DNA of 64,000 nucleotides, from assembly GCF_016808095.1 (NCBI RefSeq), contig NC_068974.1:27946825-28010824 (forward strand), read 5' to 3'. The stretch is from Vigna angularis. Lineage: Eukaryota; Streptophyta; Magnoliopsida; Fabales; Fabaceae. The notes under the pieces are model-generated. The model did not search any database, had not been told where the DNA came from, and was given only the letters and a program-made list of their open reading frames with translations. A program made the position numbers and the translations under genes. Positions 21,153 through 33,452 of this stretch are shown here, piece after piece (within the stretch, counting starts at the first letter, position 1; each line of letters opens with the position of its first letter).

Positions 21153-22004
21153 CATAGAGATAATGATGGAAACAGCCATTGCATTTGGCTTCCATAAATT
21201 TATTTCCAAAAGTTCTGTATTATATAGCACAAGACCAAAGGATTAACGTGAATATCACCGATAACCGCGATTTAACAGCTCGAGATATTGTTGAATTGGA
21301 ATTAAATACTCAGAAGACTCTTCGAAAGGTATGATTAAGAATGATATACTAGGGTTTCACCCCATGTCATGCTATAGAGTACCATGTGTGTATCAAAGAG
21401 GATAAAATAAAATAAAAAAATGACAAAAATAGATTAAATTCTATTATATGATACTTGAGTGAGAACTAATCTTTTGGTTTCATCATGGATACGTCTGAAT
21501 AATAGAGTTATAATTTGCTGCATATTTTCATTTTATTCTCTCATTACATACCAAAGCTCGAATTTTACTTGTTGATGATGCATAACTTCTTATGCTAATT
21601 TCTAAACTCTTTTTTTCTTAACTTTTCTAATTCGTGCAGCTTGTAGCCAATTCGGTTTTGATCGAAGCTGGCGCATCCTTGAAGTTAAATGGCATTTTGG
21701 ATCTTCAACGCCAACAATCACCCAAAATGGATTCGCATTTAAACGATCCCGAAAAATTATTAGTTGTGGCCACTTTGATTCTCTCTCTGACATTTACTGC
21801 TTTTTTTAGTATTCTAGGAGGTCTATACAGTTCTGATGACCCAAATTCAAAAAAAAATAGGGATGGCTGTTCTGGCTCATAAACCAGGTTTCTGGATTTT
21901 CAGCATCTTGAATGCAACAGCCATGTTTAGTTCTACAGTTGCATGTTTACTGATCTTGGTGGCTAAAATTTCTGACACTGAATTGGCACGTCAGGCAACT
22001 TGGT
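21153..22004 (+). pseudogene. Ankyrin-PGG gene end, copy B (truncated)
   Basis: Contains the last part of exon 2 (21153-21328, starting within the final ankyrin repeat), the intron (21329-21640, GT/AG) and exon 3 from 21641. It is highly similar to the complete gene at 16440-17400. Lesions: the 5' part is missing (CACTA junction), and an A-run at about 21847-21855 shifts the frame so that it ends after about 80 codons of exon 3. A copia element interrupts it at 22005. The remaining half of exon 3 is absent on the far side of that element. A non-functional remnant. Confidence 0.9.
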
Positions 22005-22145
22005 TGTTAAGATGTGCCAAATATTCTATTAAAGGATATTAAACAATCAAATATTGTGTTAGTTATAATTTAGATATTATTATAATTTGTGCAGATTTGT
22101 GTACCTGTCATTCCTTTAATAGATGAAGGATTATAGGATCCTTAA

Positions 22146-22167
22146 ATATATATATATATATATATAT
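22146..22167. repeat. (AT)11 microsatellite
   Basis: Short AT dinucleotide run inside the 5' LTR of the decayed copia. It is absent from the 3' LTR, where the sequence diverges at this point. Confidence 0.9.
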
Positions 22168-22292
22168 GGTACTCTACTCTTTGAAATAATACATCAGAAT
22201 TATTCTTTAAAACTTTTATTATGGTATCAAGAGCCAACACTGATATCCTCTAAGATATAGGAATCAGTGATTTTTTTCATTGAATATTTCTG

Positions 22293-25200
22293 ATGGCTTC
22301 TTCCGATGACAATCAATCGGAGAAACATGATTCTGGAACTTCCGCTGCTTTCAAGAGTTATATTTCTACTGTTGCCGGATTTGTGACCAAGTCAGGTATA
22401 TCTAACTCTGCCCTTAATCTTTCTGTTGTTACTAAGGATAGTGATTGGATAATTGATTAGGGTGCTACTGATCATATGACTTGTGATCCTCATATATTTA
22501 CTAATTTTTCCTCTAATTGTTCTAAAACTGTTATTATTAATGCCAATGGGGTCTCATCTCCTATTGAAGGTATAGGTACTATATCCCTTTCACCCTCCTT
22601 ATCGATTCCTGATATTTTATTTGTTCCTACATTAAACTGTAATCTTATCTCCGTCAGCAAGTTAACCAAATCACATTCTTGTGTTGCCTTATTTTACCCA
22701 ACCCATTGTCTTTTTCAGAACATCCATTCCAAGGAGAAGATTGCTAGTGGTAGAGAGAGTGAAGGACTGTATTATCTTGAAAATGTCTCACAATCAAACC
22801 ATAAAAAAGGATTGACTTGTCTTGCGAACGATCACATACAAGATAAAAACAAAAGAGAAATTTGGTTGTGGCATAGACGGTTGGGACATCCCTCTTTTGG
22901 TTATTTAAAAAAACTATTTCCATCACTATTTCATAAATGCAATATTTCTGATTTTTTTTGTGAAACTTGTGTTTTGGCAAAAAATCATCGTGTTGTGTTT
23001 CCTTTAAGCAATAACAAAACTAATTTTCCTTTTTCATTAATTCACACAGATGTTTGGGGCCCTGCCCCGCAATCTACACATAATGGAAAAAAATGGTTTA
23101 TCAGTTTTGTTGATGATTGTACTCGGGTAACCTGGGTACATTTGCTTAAATATAAAAGTGATGTGTTTGATGTGGTTCGTTCCTTCTATCATTTTATTGT
23201 TACACAATTTAACACATCTATTAAGGTCATTCGATCAGACAATGGAGGAGAATATTTTAAGACCGAATTAATAGAGTTCATGAACTCTAAAGGCATCTTG
23301 CATCAAACTACATGTCCTTATTCACCACAACAAAATGGAGTGGCTGAGAGGAAAAATAGACATATATTAGAGGTGACAAGATCACTTTTGATAGATGGTA
23401 ATGTCCCATCTCATTTATGGGGTGAGGCTGTGAGCTCTGCTGTTTATTTAATTAATCGAACTCCTTCTAGTGTGCTTAACTTTCGAAGGCCTTTTGATGT
23501 GTTGTCTGATCATTGTATCCTTCCTCCCATAGTTTATTTACCACCTCATATTTTTGGATGTGTTATATATGTTCACTTACACCCACATCAACGTACAAAG
23601 CTTGAAGAACGAGCGATAAAATGTGTTTTTGTTGGGTATGGATCAACTCAAAAAGGTTATTGTGCTTACCATCCACCATCAAGGAAATTTTATATTTCTA
23701 TGGATGTGACATTTAATGAGCATGAATTTTTTTATGTTGATTCTCCACTTCAGGGAGGCAATGAAAGTGAAGTGCATAATCATGATGTTGGTATGTTTGA
23801 TTGTGAAGATAAATTATTGTGTGAGGATCATTCTGCAGGAAGTGAGCCAATCCTAAATATGGACCCTTCTTTTCTGGATAATACAGTGTCTTCTGATCAT
23901 AACCAATTGGCTCAATCTTCTCCACAGGTTCAACTTGACTCTTCAGAGGTACCTTCTGATCCTATCTCTGATAATACTAATGAAATTGATCATGGAATTT
24001 ATTCTTCTCTGCGTGAGACCACCAACACACCAAACACCGAGTCTACTACTATTCAATATATTCATCCACCTCGTTCTAACCGTGGTCAACCTCCAATTAA
24101 ATATGAACCAGACCTCCAAGCCAAAGTTAAATATCCCATTAGTAAATATGTGTCATCTCATAGGTTATCTCAATCATATGCATCATTTGTATCTCAATTA
24201 TCTTCAATTTCTATTCCTAGTAATGTACAGGAAGCTTTGGGAGATCCTAGATGGACCGAAGCAATGGTTGAGGAGATGACAGCTTTAGAAAAAAACAACA
24301 CTTGGGATCTTGTGTCCTTACCAAAAGGGAAGAAAACTGTGGGCTGCAAATGGGTCTTTACAATTAAGCATAAAGCTGATGGAACTATTGAGAGGTATAA
24401 AGCACGACTTGTGGCTAAAGGTTACACTCAGTCTTATGGTGTAGATTACCAAGAGACGTTCACACCAGTAGCCAAACTCAATACTGTGAGAATACTTTTG
24501 TCGCTAGCTGCAAACCAAGATTGGCCTCTTCTACAATTTGATGTGAAAAACGCTTTCCTACACGGAGAAATTTCAGAAGAAATTTATATGGATTAAAACA
24601 ATCCCCAAGAGCATGGTTTGGAAGGTTTACCAAGTCTATGAAGGCTTTTGGCTATAGAGCAAGTAACTCTGATCACACCTTATTTTTTAAGAGAGGAAAA
24701 GGAAAAATTACAACTTTGATTATATATGTAGATGACATGATTGTTACAGGAAATGACCAAGATGAGATTTCTAGTTTACAACAATACCTTGCATCTGAAT
24801 TTCAAATGAAACAACTTGGAAATCTTAAATATTTTTTAGGTATTGAAGTAGCTAGATCAAAACATGGTATTTTTCTATGTCAAAGAAAATATACTATTGA
24901 TTTACTATCGGAAACTGGGCTGCTTGGGAGTAAACCAGCTGATACACCAATTGAACAAAATCATAAACTCTTTCAATGCTCAAATTCCGCAAACATAGAC
25001 AGAGGAAGATACCAGAGGCTGGTAGGAAAATTAATTTATTTGTGCCATACACGTCCAGATATCACCTATGCAGTGAATGTTGTTAGTCAATTTATGCATG
25101 ACCCACGGAAGCTTCATATGGATGTTGTTGAAAGGATTTTGAGATATTTGAAGTCCACTCCTGGAAAAGGAATTTTGTTCTCAAATCATGAAAACTTAAA

Positions 25201-25679
25201 GGTAGAAGGGTATACTGATGCAGATTGGGCAAGTTCAAAAGATGATAGAAGATCTACCTCTGGATACTTTACTTTTGTAGGAGGAAATCTTGTAACTTGG
25301 AGGAGTAAAAAACAACCTGTAGTAGCAAGATCTAGTGCTGAAGCAGAATTCAGAGGCATGGCACTAGGTGTATGTGAACTTTTGTGGATTAAAAATGTGC
25401 TATCAGATTTGGGCTTTACACAAAATGAAGCTATGAGTTTGTACTGTGACAATACTTCAGCTATAGCAATTGCTCACAATCCTGTGCAACATGATAGAAC
25501 AAAGCATGTGGATTGATAGACATTTCATCAAAGAGAAGCTTGAAGCTGGAATAATTTCATTTCCTTTTGTAAGATCAGAATTGCAGTTGGCTGATGTTCT
25601 CACCAAAGGAGTATCAAGAAGATTGTTTAATGAGTCTCTATTCAAGTTGGGAATGTGTGATATTCATGCACCAACTTGA
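22293..25679 (+). pseudogene. Copia polyprotein remnant (PR-IN-RT-RH)
   Basis: A short gag start (ATG 22293) jumps after about 50 codons into protease, where TAG at 22458-22460 replaces the residue between D and GA of the active site. From 22476 to 24596 the frame is open: pre-integrase [10 protein letters not shown], integrase ([27 protein letters not shown]) and RT start ([24 protein letters not shown]). A deletion at about 24590 removes the RT segment up to LKQSPRAW. A second open block at 24638-25516 carries YVDDMIVTG, YTDADWAS and ARSSAEAEF. A small indel near 25515 shifts the frame for the final 50 codons (to 25679). It cannot encode a working polyprotein. Confidence 0.92.
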
Positions 25680-25869
25680 GCGAGAGTGTTAAGATGTGCC
25701 AAATATTCTATTAAAGGATATTAGGCAATCAAATATTGTGTTAGTTATAATTTAGATATTATTATAATTTGTGCAGATTTGTGCACCTGTCATTCCTTTA
25801 ATAGATGAAGAATTATAGGATCAAATATTGTGTCATTCCTTTAATATTAGGCAATCAAATATTGTGTCA

Positions 25870-26375
25870 TTCCTTTAATATTATTATATTATGTTAGAAG
25901 CAATTTTTTTTTTTTAATTTATCAACTACTATCAAAGTCTTTATGCATAAGATGATGCTTATTCCTTTGCTATCGTTAATCAATTGAATCTAAAATACTA
26001 AAAGAAAACTTATACTATTTTTGAATATAGAATTTTAAGAGTAATTTAATTTTTTTAAAACTGAAGTTTTTTATGATTGTTCTAGCAAAAAAGTACTAAG
26101 ACCATGCACCTAAAAGTATTCAAACTAATATGCCATTTTTTCATTTCCCAAAGTCCCTTTATACTCATCATTCCTCGACCTCTTGAATTCCCTTCCGTCT
26201 TTATTATTCTCACAACAACCTATTTACTCCAATATTCCCTCTTTAACACCTTTCTTTATTTGACCATTTGTCTTCTATGTATAACTATCCTAATAATTAT
26301 CAATTAAGTTAGCATTTTATCTATCATATCAATCAGCATTGAACTTATTAATCCAGTCAATATTGAACCTAACAC
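25870..26375 (+). repeat. Downstream flank of PGG gene, copy B
   Basis: Matches 27700-28166 and, for its first part, 19340-19587. It ends in CAATATTGAACCTAACACC, after which copy C of the gene end starts without spacer at 26376. Confidence 0.8.
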
Positions 26376-28166
26376 CGCGAAAGGTATGATTAAGAATGAT
26401 ATACTAGGGTTTCACCCCAAGTCATGCTATAGAGTACCATGTGTGTATCAAAGAGGATAGAATAGATAAAAAAATGACAAAATGGAATAAATTCTACTAT
26501 ACGATATTTGAGTGAGAACTAATGTTTTGGTTTCATCAGGAATATGTCTGAATAATAGAGTTTTATAATTTGCTGCAAATCACAACTCGAATTCTACTTG
26601 TTGATGATGCATAACTTCTTATGCTAATTTCTACACTTTTTTGTCTTAACTTTTCTAATTCCAGCAGTTTCTAGCCAATTTGGTTTTGATCGAAGCTGGC
26701 GTATCCTTGAAGTTAAATGGCATGTTGCGTCTTCAACGCCAACAATCACCCAAAAGGGATTTGCATTTAAAAGATCCCAACACATTCTTAGTTGCGGCCA
26801 CTTTGATTGTCACTCTGACATTTACTGCTTTTTTTAGTGTTCCAGGAGGTCTATACAGTTCTGATGACCCAAATTCAAAAAAAAGAGGGAAGGCTGTTCT
26901 GGCTCAGGATCCAGGTTTCTGGCTTTTCAGCATCTATACTACAGTAGCCATGTTTAGTTCTACAGCTGCATGTATACTGATGTTGGTGGCTCAAACTTTT
27001 GACTCTGAATTGGCACGTAAGGCAACTTTGTTCGCAACACTGTGTGTGTATATTTCCTTTTCATCATTGCCAATTGTATTTTTATCTTTTTTAGGTCTAG
27101 TTATAGATAATGATTCACTCCAATTGGTTTTAGTAATTATAAGTGCAGTATGCAGTTTCTTGTTGATCCCTATTTGCCAATTTGGATTTAGTCTTCTTCT
27201 ACTTAATCCTACTGGGGGACGTGCTCTTAGGAGTTTTATTGCATTACTACATTACGACAATAAGCCAGAGGATTCCTCTTATCAGAAAGCGATCAAGGAC
27301 AACGAGAAGTTTGTGTAATCAAAAGAGCATAGGTGTAACAGGTGGATTGAACTATATATGTTCAAAACTTTATGGACATTGATTATGAAAATTAATGTTA
27401 TTTGAAGTTATGACATGATAGAGTATAATGGATTCGGATAATCTTTGTTCCATAAATAATAATTTTAAAATGTTTCATGCTATGGCAGCCCAATCCATTA
27501 TCTTACCCCACTGCTGAAGGTTTCTATATAGTTTTGTTTGGTTAAAATTTAGTTTTTTTATTTATTGCTTTTGCTACCTTCCCCCTTAACAAAAAAGAAC
27601 AAAGAAATTAATTTAGGATTTAGGCTTTTCCCTTTAAACCTCAAAACTTATTTTGGTTTGATTTGTACGTTATTTGAACATGCTACATTGTGTATCAATA
27701 TTATGTTAGAAGCATTTTTTTTTTTAATTTATCAACTAATGTCAAAGTCTTTATGCATAAGATGATGGTTATTCCTTTTCTATCGTTAATCAATTGAATC
27801 TAAAATACTAAAACAAAACTTGATACTATTTTTGAATATAGAATTTTAAGAGTAATTTATTTTTTTAAAATTGAAAATTTTTATGATTGTTCTAGAAAAA
27901 AAGTACTAAGACCATGCACCTAAAAGTATTCAAAGTAATATGCCTTTTTTTTCATTTCTCAAAGCCCCTTTATACTCATCATTCCTCAACCTCTTGAATT
28001 CCCTTCCGTCTTTATTATTCTCCAAACATCCTATTTACTCCAATATTCCCTCTTTAACATATTTCTTTATTTGACCATTTGTCTTCTATATATAACTATC
28101 CTAATGATTATCAATCAAGTTGGCATTTTATTTATCATATCAATCAGCATTGGACTTATTAATCCA
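26376..28166 (+). repeat. Tandem segmental duplication unit, copy C
   Basis: The unit runs from the last bases of exon 2 (GCGAAAGG) through the intron, the PGG exon and the downstream flank to the CCTAATAACACC motif. The unit before it (copy B) ends with the same motif at 26375. The two therefore form a head-to-tail tandem duplication of about 1.8 kb, with copy B secondarily disrupted. Confidence 0.85.
26667..27318 (+). pseudogene. PGG-domain exon, copy C, open but headless
   Basis: The last exon of the ankyrin-PGG gene is preserved as one open frame of about 215 codons, ending at TAA 27316-27318. It keeps IEAGVSLKL, RQQSPKRDLH, VPGGLYSSDDP and four hydrophobic segments consistent with the membrane-spanning PGG module, ending NKPEDSSYQ...NEKFV. 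The preceding intron (from GT at about 26382) is intact, but only the last few bases of exon 2 are present and no ankyrin repeats precede it. Without a promoter or start codon it is best read as a gene fragment. A transcript joining exon 2 of an upstream copy to this exon is conceivable, because the splice acceptor region is kept. Confidence 0.85.
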
Positions 28167-28440
28167 GTCAATACTAAACCTAATAACACCACATCGTTCT
28201 TTGGCCTTAGTATCACAGAGTGTAAGACTAAAAGTTGTTTAGACCAAATTCAATCATTGATCCAATCGATAATGAGCTTATTAACTCAATCAGTATTAGG
28301 TTTAATACTCATAATCCCCTTAACCTTAGCATAGTAGGATGCAAAGTTAAAAGTTCTTTAGACCAAATCCAATAGTTGACCAAATCAACATTAGGCTTAT
28401 TGACTAAATTGATATTGGGCCTAACACCATAATGATGGAA
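28110..28440 (+). repeat. ~120-bp tandem repeats at duplication edge
   Basis: Two to three degenerate units contain AGACCAAATCCAAT and GGCTTATTGACT-AATATTGG-CTAACACC. The CCTAACACC word at the unit edge is also where the tandem duplication boundary at 26375 falls. Confidence 0.6.
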
Positions 28441-29440
28441 TATATTATTTGTGAGAAAATTTTAAAACAAATTGAAATTCTAAACTTTTATAAGATTAAT
28501 TAAATTAATCAAGATTAGATAATTCTAAATTTCATCTAAAAACAAAAACTTAAGGTTTCTCATATTCTTATATTTATGTCTTTTTTTTTCTTCAACTTGA
28601 TTTTGGTAGGGGCACCAATGGCTTGACCAAGACTTTGAAATTATTCGAAGTTTTATATTTTGGTTGCGAACAACTAAATTTTTATTATTCATGTTGATAG
28701 GATTCTTTTTATTTTTTTTTCATTTACATTGGAAAATCTTTGTTATTGTAGACCTTTTTTTTCAGTGGAGTCAAAAAAATTTCAACGAATATCATAAAGA
28801 TTATTTGTTGTTCAGTTTATGATATCTCATTATAGTCTTTTGCTTAACATTATTAGAGTAATTCCAATTACTATAATTATCTGGACGGTTGGAGGATGAG
28901 AGTGTAACACAGGAAATCTCTAGAAAGGGAGGCTTAAATAGAGTTTTAAATCTTTTCGCAAAACAATGTTTAATTTCTTTTGCAGGAGTTAGACGATCTA
29001 TATTTCTTAAATATTTAAAACAACATTTAGGGAAAACCTTTGAAAACCAAAAGCAATAAGGTACACTTACTTTTATACTGGTTCGCTCCAAACTTAGCTA
29101 CGTATAGTTCTCTCTTAAGCACTTTTAAGGGGTTCCACTAATCACAAAGGATTACAATAAGTTTAATCGCTCCTAGTATACAACTGACCCAACTAGTTAG
29201 GATGATTATAACCACTCCTGATATGAACTGGTCTAACTAACTAAAAATTTTAACTCCACTCAGTTAAACTTACAAGTATTTTACTTCACTTTTGAAAGAA
29301 AATAGCAAAGTGTTTTCAAGATTACAAGAATAGAAAACGTAAGTCTCGTAGAGAGGATTTAAAATCAATACAAAGAGATTACGAAAACTAGTAAAGTGAC
29401 TTATTTTTCAAAGAACAAGCGTTAGACTATGCAAGCTTAA
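28441..29440. other. AT-rich spacer, no gene seen
   Basis: No recognisable coding sequence. The region from about 29040 holds motifs (ACTAGTTAGGATGATTATAACCACTCC-like text split over two near-repeats at 29170-29250) that belong to the LTR-like repeat that follows. Confidence 0.4.
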
Positions 29441-30060
29441 GAAAACAATAGCAAGAGATAGTATGCACAGATAATTCTTGGTTATTTCATGAAATCCTCT
29501 TTATATAGGCTTCTTTGAAAAATATATGTTACTTAGAGCTTTTGGCTTTCACATAGGGATGTAGCCTTTTGTACTAGATTAGAAGCTATGTAGCGTTTTG
29601 CAGAGACAATTCTGATGTGTTGGGAAGAGACTGATAGAGAGAATGAAGGAAACATTCCTAGAATATCTTCATATCTCTAAACGTTCTTCTAATTCTGATG
29701 TAGGCTTTTTAGTAAAGGTATTGTACTGATACTATCTACACAGAAAAAGAGAGTACAACACAAAAGACAGGAAAGTACTACGGCGTACATGCAATAAAGT
29801 TTTAAATGATTTTAGTCGTTTTCGCATTATACAAGTATTATCGTTTAGACATTATATGTTTGAGTAACTTATATCATTTAGGATACTTTTAATATATAGT
29901 GTTTAGCGCTTTGCGTTTAATATCATAGACGGTTCACGTTGTTAAACACTATTTATTTCAAATGCTTTGTTAAACTTTAAAACTAGGTTTGTTTAGACGA
30001 CCTTGTCTTAACTTGTAGCATTTAGACGATATTGTCTTAACAATCTCCCCTTTTTTTATG
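29441..30060 (-). repeat. LTR-like fragment, minus orientation
   Basis: A reverse-strand TATA-like string near 29508-29515 and the words TTTAGACGACCTTGTCTTAAC and TTTAGACGATATTGTCTTAAC (29988-30052) resemble the first 1.2 kb of the window. Probably an LTR fragment of the same retroelement family in reverse orientation. Ends undefined. Confidence 0.35.
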
Positions 30061-30568
30061 TTTAATAAATACTTATGCTAAGACAAAAGGTATAAGAGAT
30101 TTTGCTATCAAAGATTTTGCTAGACGTGATAAAGTTGTTCAAATATATTCATTCAATTCTATCATGCTAGTTGTTTTAGCTATCTTTTTTAAAAATATTT
30201 TTCATGTGTATCAAGACAAAGATAGTTATCTAGATTTCTTTACATAGCATTAGATCATAAAGATATCAAAGTATTGAATTATATATATCAGAGCTTTATA
30301 TTCATAGTACTCAACATTTATTCAAAATCAATCATAGCTCATGGTTTATCAAATAATTAATTCATAGTATCATAGCACATAAAGTATCATAGTATGTATG
30401 AATGAAATCATAGCAAGTAAGTCAATTTTAGAGTTATTTGAACATTATATAAATGATTGAAAAATGACTTTCATAAGTCATAAATCAATATATGCAATAT
30501 ATTAGAGTATTCATAGTAAATTATATCAGAGCATGTAAGAAACAATATTAAAGTGTTTGAGTAATGAG

Positions 30569-30680
30569 TCATAAGATGACTAAGGGGTCAGAGTAATCAT
30601 AAAATGATTAAGGTATCAGAGTAATCATAAAATGATTAAGGTATCAGAGTAATCATAAAATGATTAAGGTATCAGAGTGG
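30569..30680. repeat. 28-bp tandem repeat, four units
   Basis: Units of CATAAAATGATTAAGG plus TATCAGAGTAAT repeat with period 28; the first unit is more diverged. Surrounding sequence from 30061 to 30860 is AT-rich with many TATCAGAGTA words and no gene. Confidence 0.9.
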
Positions 30681-30979
30681 TGAAAACATTGAGCATAATT
30701 ATCATATATCAGAGTAGAAAAAGAATGAGGTATCAGAGTATATATAAAAAAAGAATGTGTGTCCATAAAAAATTTCTTCCCTTGAATAAGTTATCCCCTC
30801 CTTAGAATTATTTCCTACCAAAAATATTTTAGCATCTAATCTTCTCCCTCTTATTAAAAGGGTTGAAAATAGAACATCATGGACCACTAGTAGGTGATGG
30901 TGGTACTGGAGGTTGTGGTGGTTGGGCAAGTTTGGAGAAAAGTTGGTTCGTAAGGGCATTGAGGGTGTTGATAATAATT

Positions 30980-31870
30980 TTGAACTTGACCTCTTGTTCT
31001 TCTTTCATTGTGACAAGTTCTACTATTTTGTGTGCAAGAGGCAGGGCTACCCCTCCAAAAATAAATTTGAAGGGTCACAAGATAAAAATAAAGAAGACGA
31101 AAAGTCAAAAGAAACTAGAATAAGAAGTGTCCAATGCTTCAAGTGTTATGGAAGATGACACATTTCTTCTGAATGTCCTCATAAAAGAATAATGGTTTTG
31201 AAAGATCAAAACACTGGAAGCCTGGATGACTCTCATTCTTCATCTAGTGAAGAAGAAGTTTTAGATTCTATAAAGGAAATTCTTCATTGTGAAGGTGCAT
31301 TGTTATTGGTTTGCAGTCTTCTTAGAAACTAACCAAATGAATTAAAACAATCACAACGAGAGAATCTCTTCTATACAACATGTAATGATTTTTTATCACA
31401 TTTGTTATGTTATTATTAATAGTGACGATAGTTGTAATTGTTGTAGTTCAAGTTTGGTGGAAAAGTTAGGTTTGACTATTACACTTCATCCAAAGCCTTA
31501 CAAAGTTGAGTGGAATAAGGATGATAGTGGTATAATAGTCCAAAACCAAGTTAGTATACCCATTTCTATAGGCAATTATGATGAAAATGTTTTGTGTGAC
31601 ATTGTTAATAGATCCGTCCATGATGGCTACACCAATAAAATAATTTTCTTTCATAAGGGATGCAAAATAATTATAGTTCCTCTCACACCTCAACAAGTGA
31701 GAGAGGATGAGATAAAAATAAAGATCAAAATTGAAAAAGAAAAAAAAAATAAAAAAGAAGAATTGTTAAGCAAACAACCTTTTAAAGAAGATGTTGAAAA
31801 AGAAAAGAAGGTATGCATGATTTTGAAATCTTCATCATCAAAAAGTAATCATTTTGATTTTTCTTCATAA
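30980..31870 (+). pseudogene. Gypsy gag zinc knuckle and protease remnant
   Basis: One frame gives a basic region and CFKC...H...C zinc knuckle of gag, with a TGA (31156-31158) in the middle of the knuckle. A different frame (31385-31870) carries a retropepsin-like block of the Ty3/gypsy type (SSSLVEKLGL, VSIPISIGNY, LCDIV, HDGYTNKI) followed by a lysine/glutamate-rich linker. The aspartic protease active site is not intact (D-S-C where D-S-G is usual). It is non-functional. Confidence 0.8.
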
Positions 31871-33104
31871 CAAAAACATCACTTTGTTTTGTTGCACTAC
31901 ATAAAGCAATGGCTAAAACAAAATGAAGGAAAAGATGATTTTGGAATGAAGGCCAATAAACTTTCTCATAATTTCTTTTTCAAACACAAGAGGCCTTATT
32001 TCTTTGTTCTTTTCTTTAGATATATCCTCTTGTCAATACCACTATTCATTCAATTTCTATTTGTTATTTTTTTAGGTACATCTTTGATTCAGGAGGAGAT
32101 TAATAGCCAAAGTTATGCTTCCTTAAATATATTTTCGATCTGAGGACATATCGTTTTTCAAGAGAGGGTATGATGAAACCCCATCTAGGGACATTGATGG
32201 AGATCCATCTAAGGAGCTACAACTTGAATTAGGCTTAGAGAATGGAAGAATAAGAAAAACATCAAGGACTTCTACTCCTATGAAGATAGTGTTCAAGCTT
32301 GTTTTTCCTTCTCATAAGCCTTCTAAATAAATGCATATGTCTTTCTTTAGGCCTTGTATTTAGGCCAAGGACCTACCCATCCAAGAAGTTTAGTAAACGT
32401 AGACGATTTTGAAGATTTCTCTACATCCAGTTTAGAGGTTCAAAAAATACATGCTTATAGTCAAATGAAATCACTTTGAGTCTACTTTCCAATAGTAAAA
32501 CAATCAGAGCTAATTTGGAGTTTTGTGGAGGAAGTTATGAGTTAAATAGTTAGCAAAGGTCAGAGTTGTCAAGAAATTGTCAATTGGACTAGTTTTGGGC
32601 TTCTAGCATCTTTTGGGCCTTAGAAAGGTAAGGAGTGTCCCTTCTAGCTTGTTTGAAGCCTTGAAGAACATTCTAGAGTTTGAAGGAGGCTCCCATGCAT
32701 CCCCCTTGGACGACTTCAAAAGGAGAAGGCTCTCATGCATCCCCCTTGGACGGTTTTAAAGGGAGAAGGTTCTCATTCACCCCTCTTGGACAATTGGAAC
32801 ACTAGTACAAAAACACTGTATAACGTCGGTGATTTTTGGCCTTTCACGTCGAATTTGAGATCAACGTCATATCGGGAGACATTAAATTAACGTCGAACAT
32901 AGAACAATTTGACGTTCACAGTAAAGCAAATTAACGTTGAATTTTGTCAATATTCGACGTTAATAAAAAAATTTGTTTTTTTAATTAATTGTGATCCTGT
33001 TTTACAACTCTACGAGACCTGAAAAATAGAAAAACAATAAATTTCAGTTTTTGGTATTTTATAAAGCATGAACTATGAACGTATAGTGTAATATCAACAA
33101 CAAA

Positions 33105-33235
33105 CAACAATAACAAACAATAATAACAAACAAGTTCAATCAAACAACAACAAATAGGTTCAACCAAACAATAACAACAAACAAGTTCAACAAAAGAAAA
33201 ACAACAAACAAGTTCCACAAATAAGTTCTTCAAAA
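33105..33235. repeat. CAA-rich minisatellite in outer CACTA
   Basis: Degenerate repeats of AACAACAAACAAGTTCAAC-type units. They produce a low-complexity reverse open frame only. Confidence 0.7.
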
Positions 33236-33452
33236 CGAAAACAAAATCTAACCTTCAAAAGGTGGGTGTCGAAATAAAGTATTGCCACCAATGAGAGAGA
33301 AAGCAGAATGCGCCTATGAAGGACAAAAACACAAAAATAAGCGGTCAAAACAAACGAAAATCATACATAAAGTAGTTAATTAACATGCATTTGTAACAAA
33401 TGAAAGAAAGATTACATGTGATGGTTGTCAAACTTCGTTCCAGAAAAGTTTG

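Larger units (their letters stand above)
22005..25820 (+). mobile_element. Decayed Ty1/copia retrotransposon in copy B
   Basis: The 5' LTR starts TGTTAAGATGTGCC at 22005 and runs to about 22220, followed by a tRNA-Met-type primer site (TGGTATCAAGAGC, near 22223). The 3' LTR begins with the same words at 25687 but is recognisable only to about 25820. After that come two scrambled repeats of ATTGTGTCATTCCTTTAATATT and then the PGG-gene downstream flank at about 25870. Left flank is TTGGT; a right TSD cannot be checked because the end is lost. Gag is almost wholly deleted. The coding frame carries a stop in the protease, a deletion in RT and a frameshift near the end of RNase H. A type related to RE1/Ale-like elements is likely. 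Confidence 0.88.
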
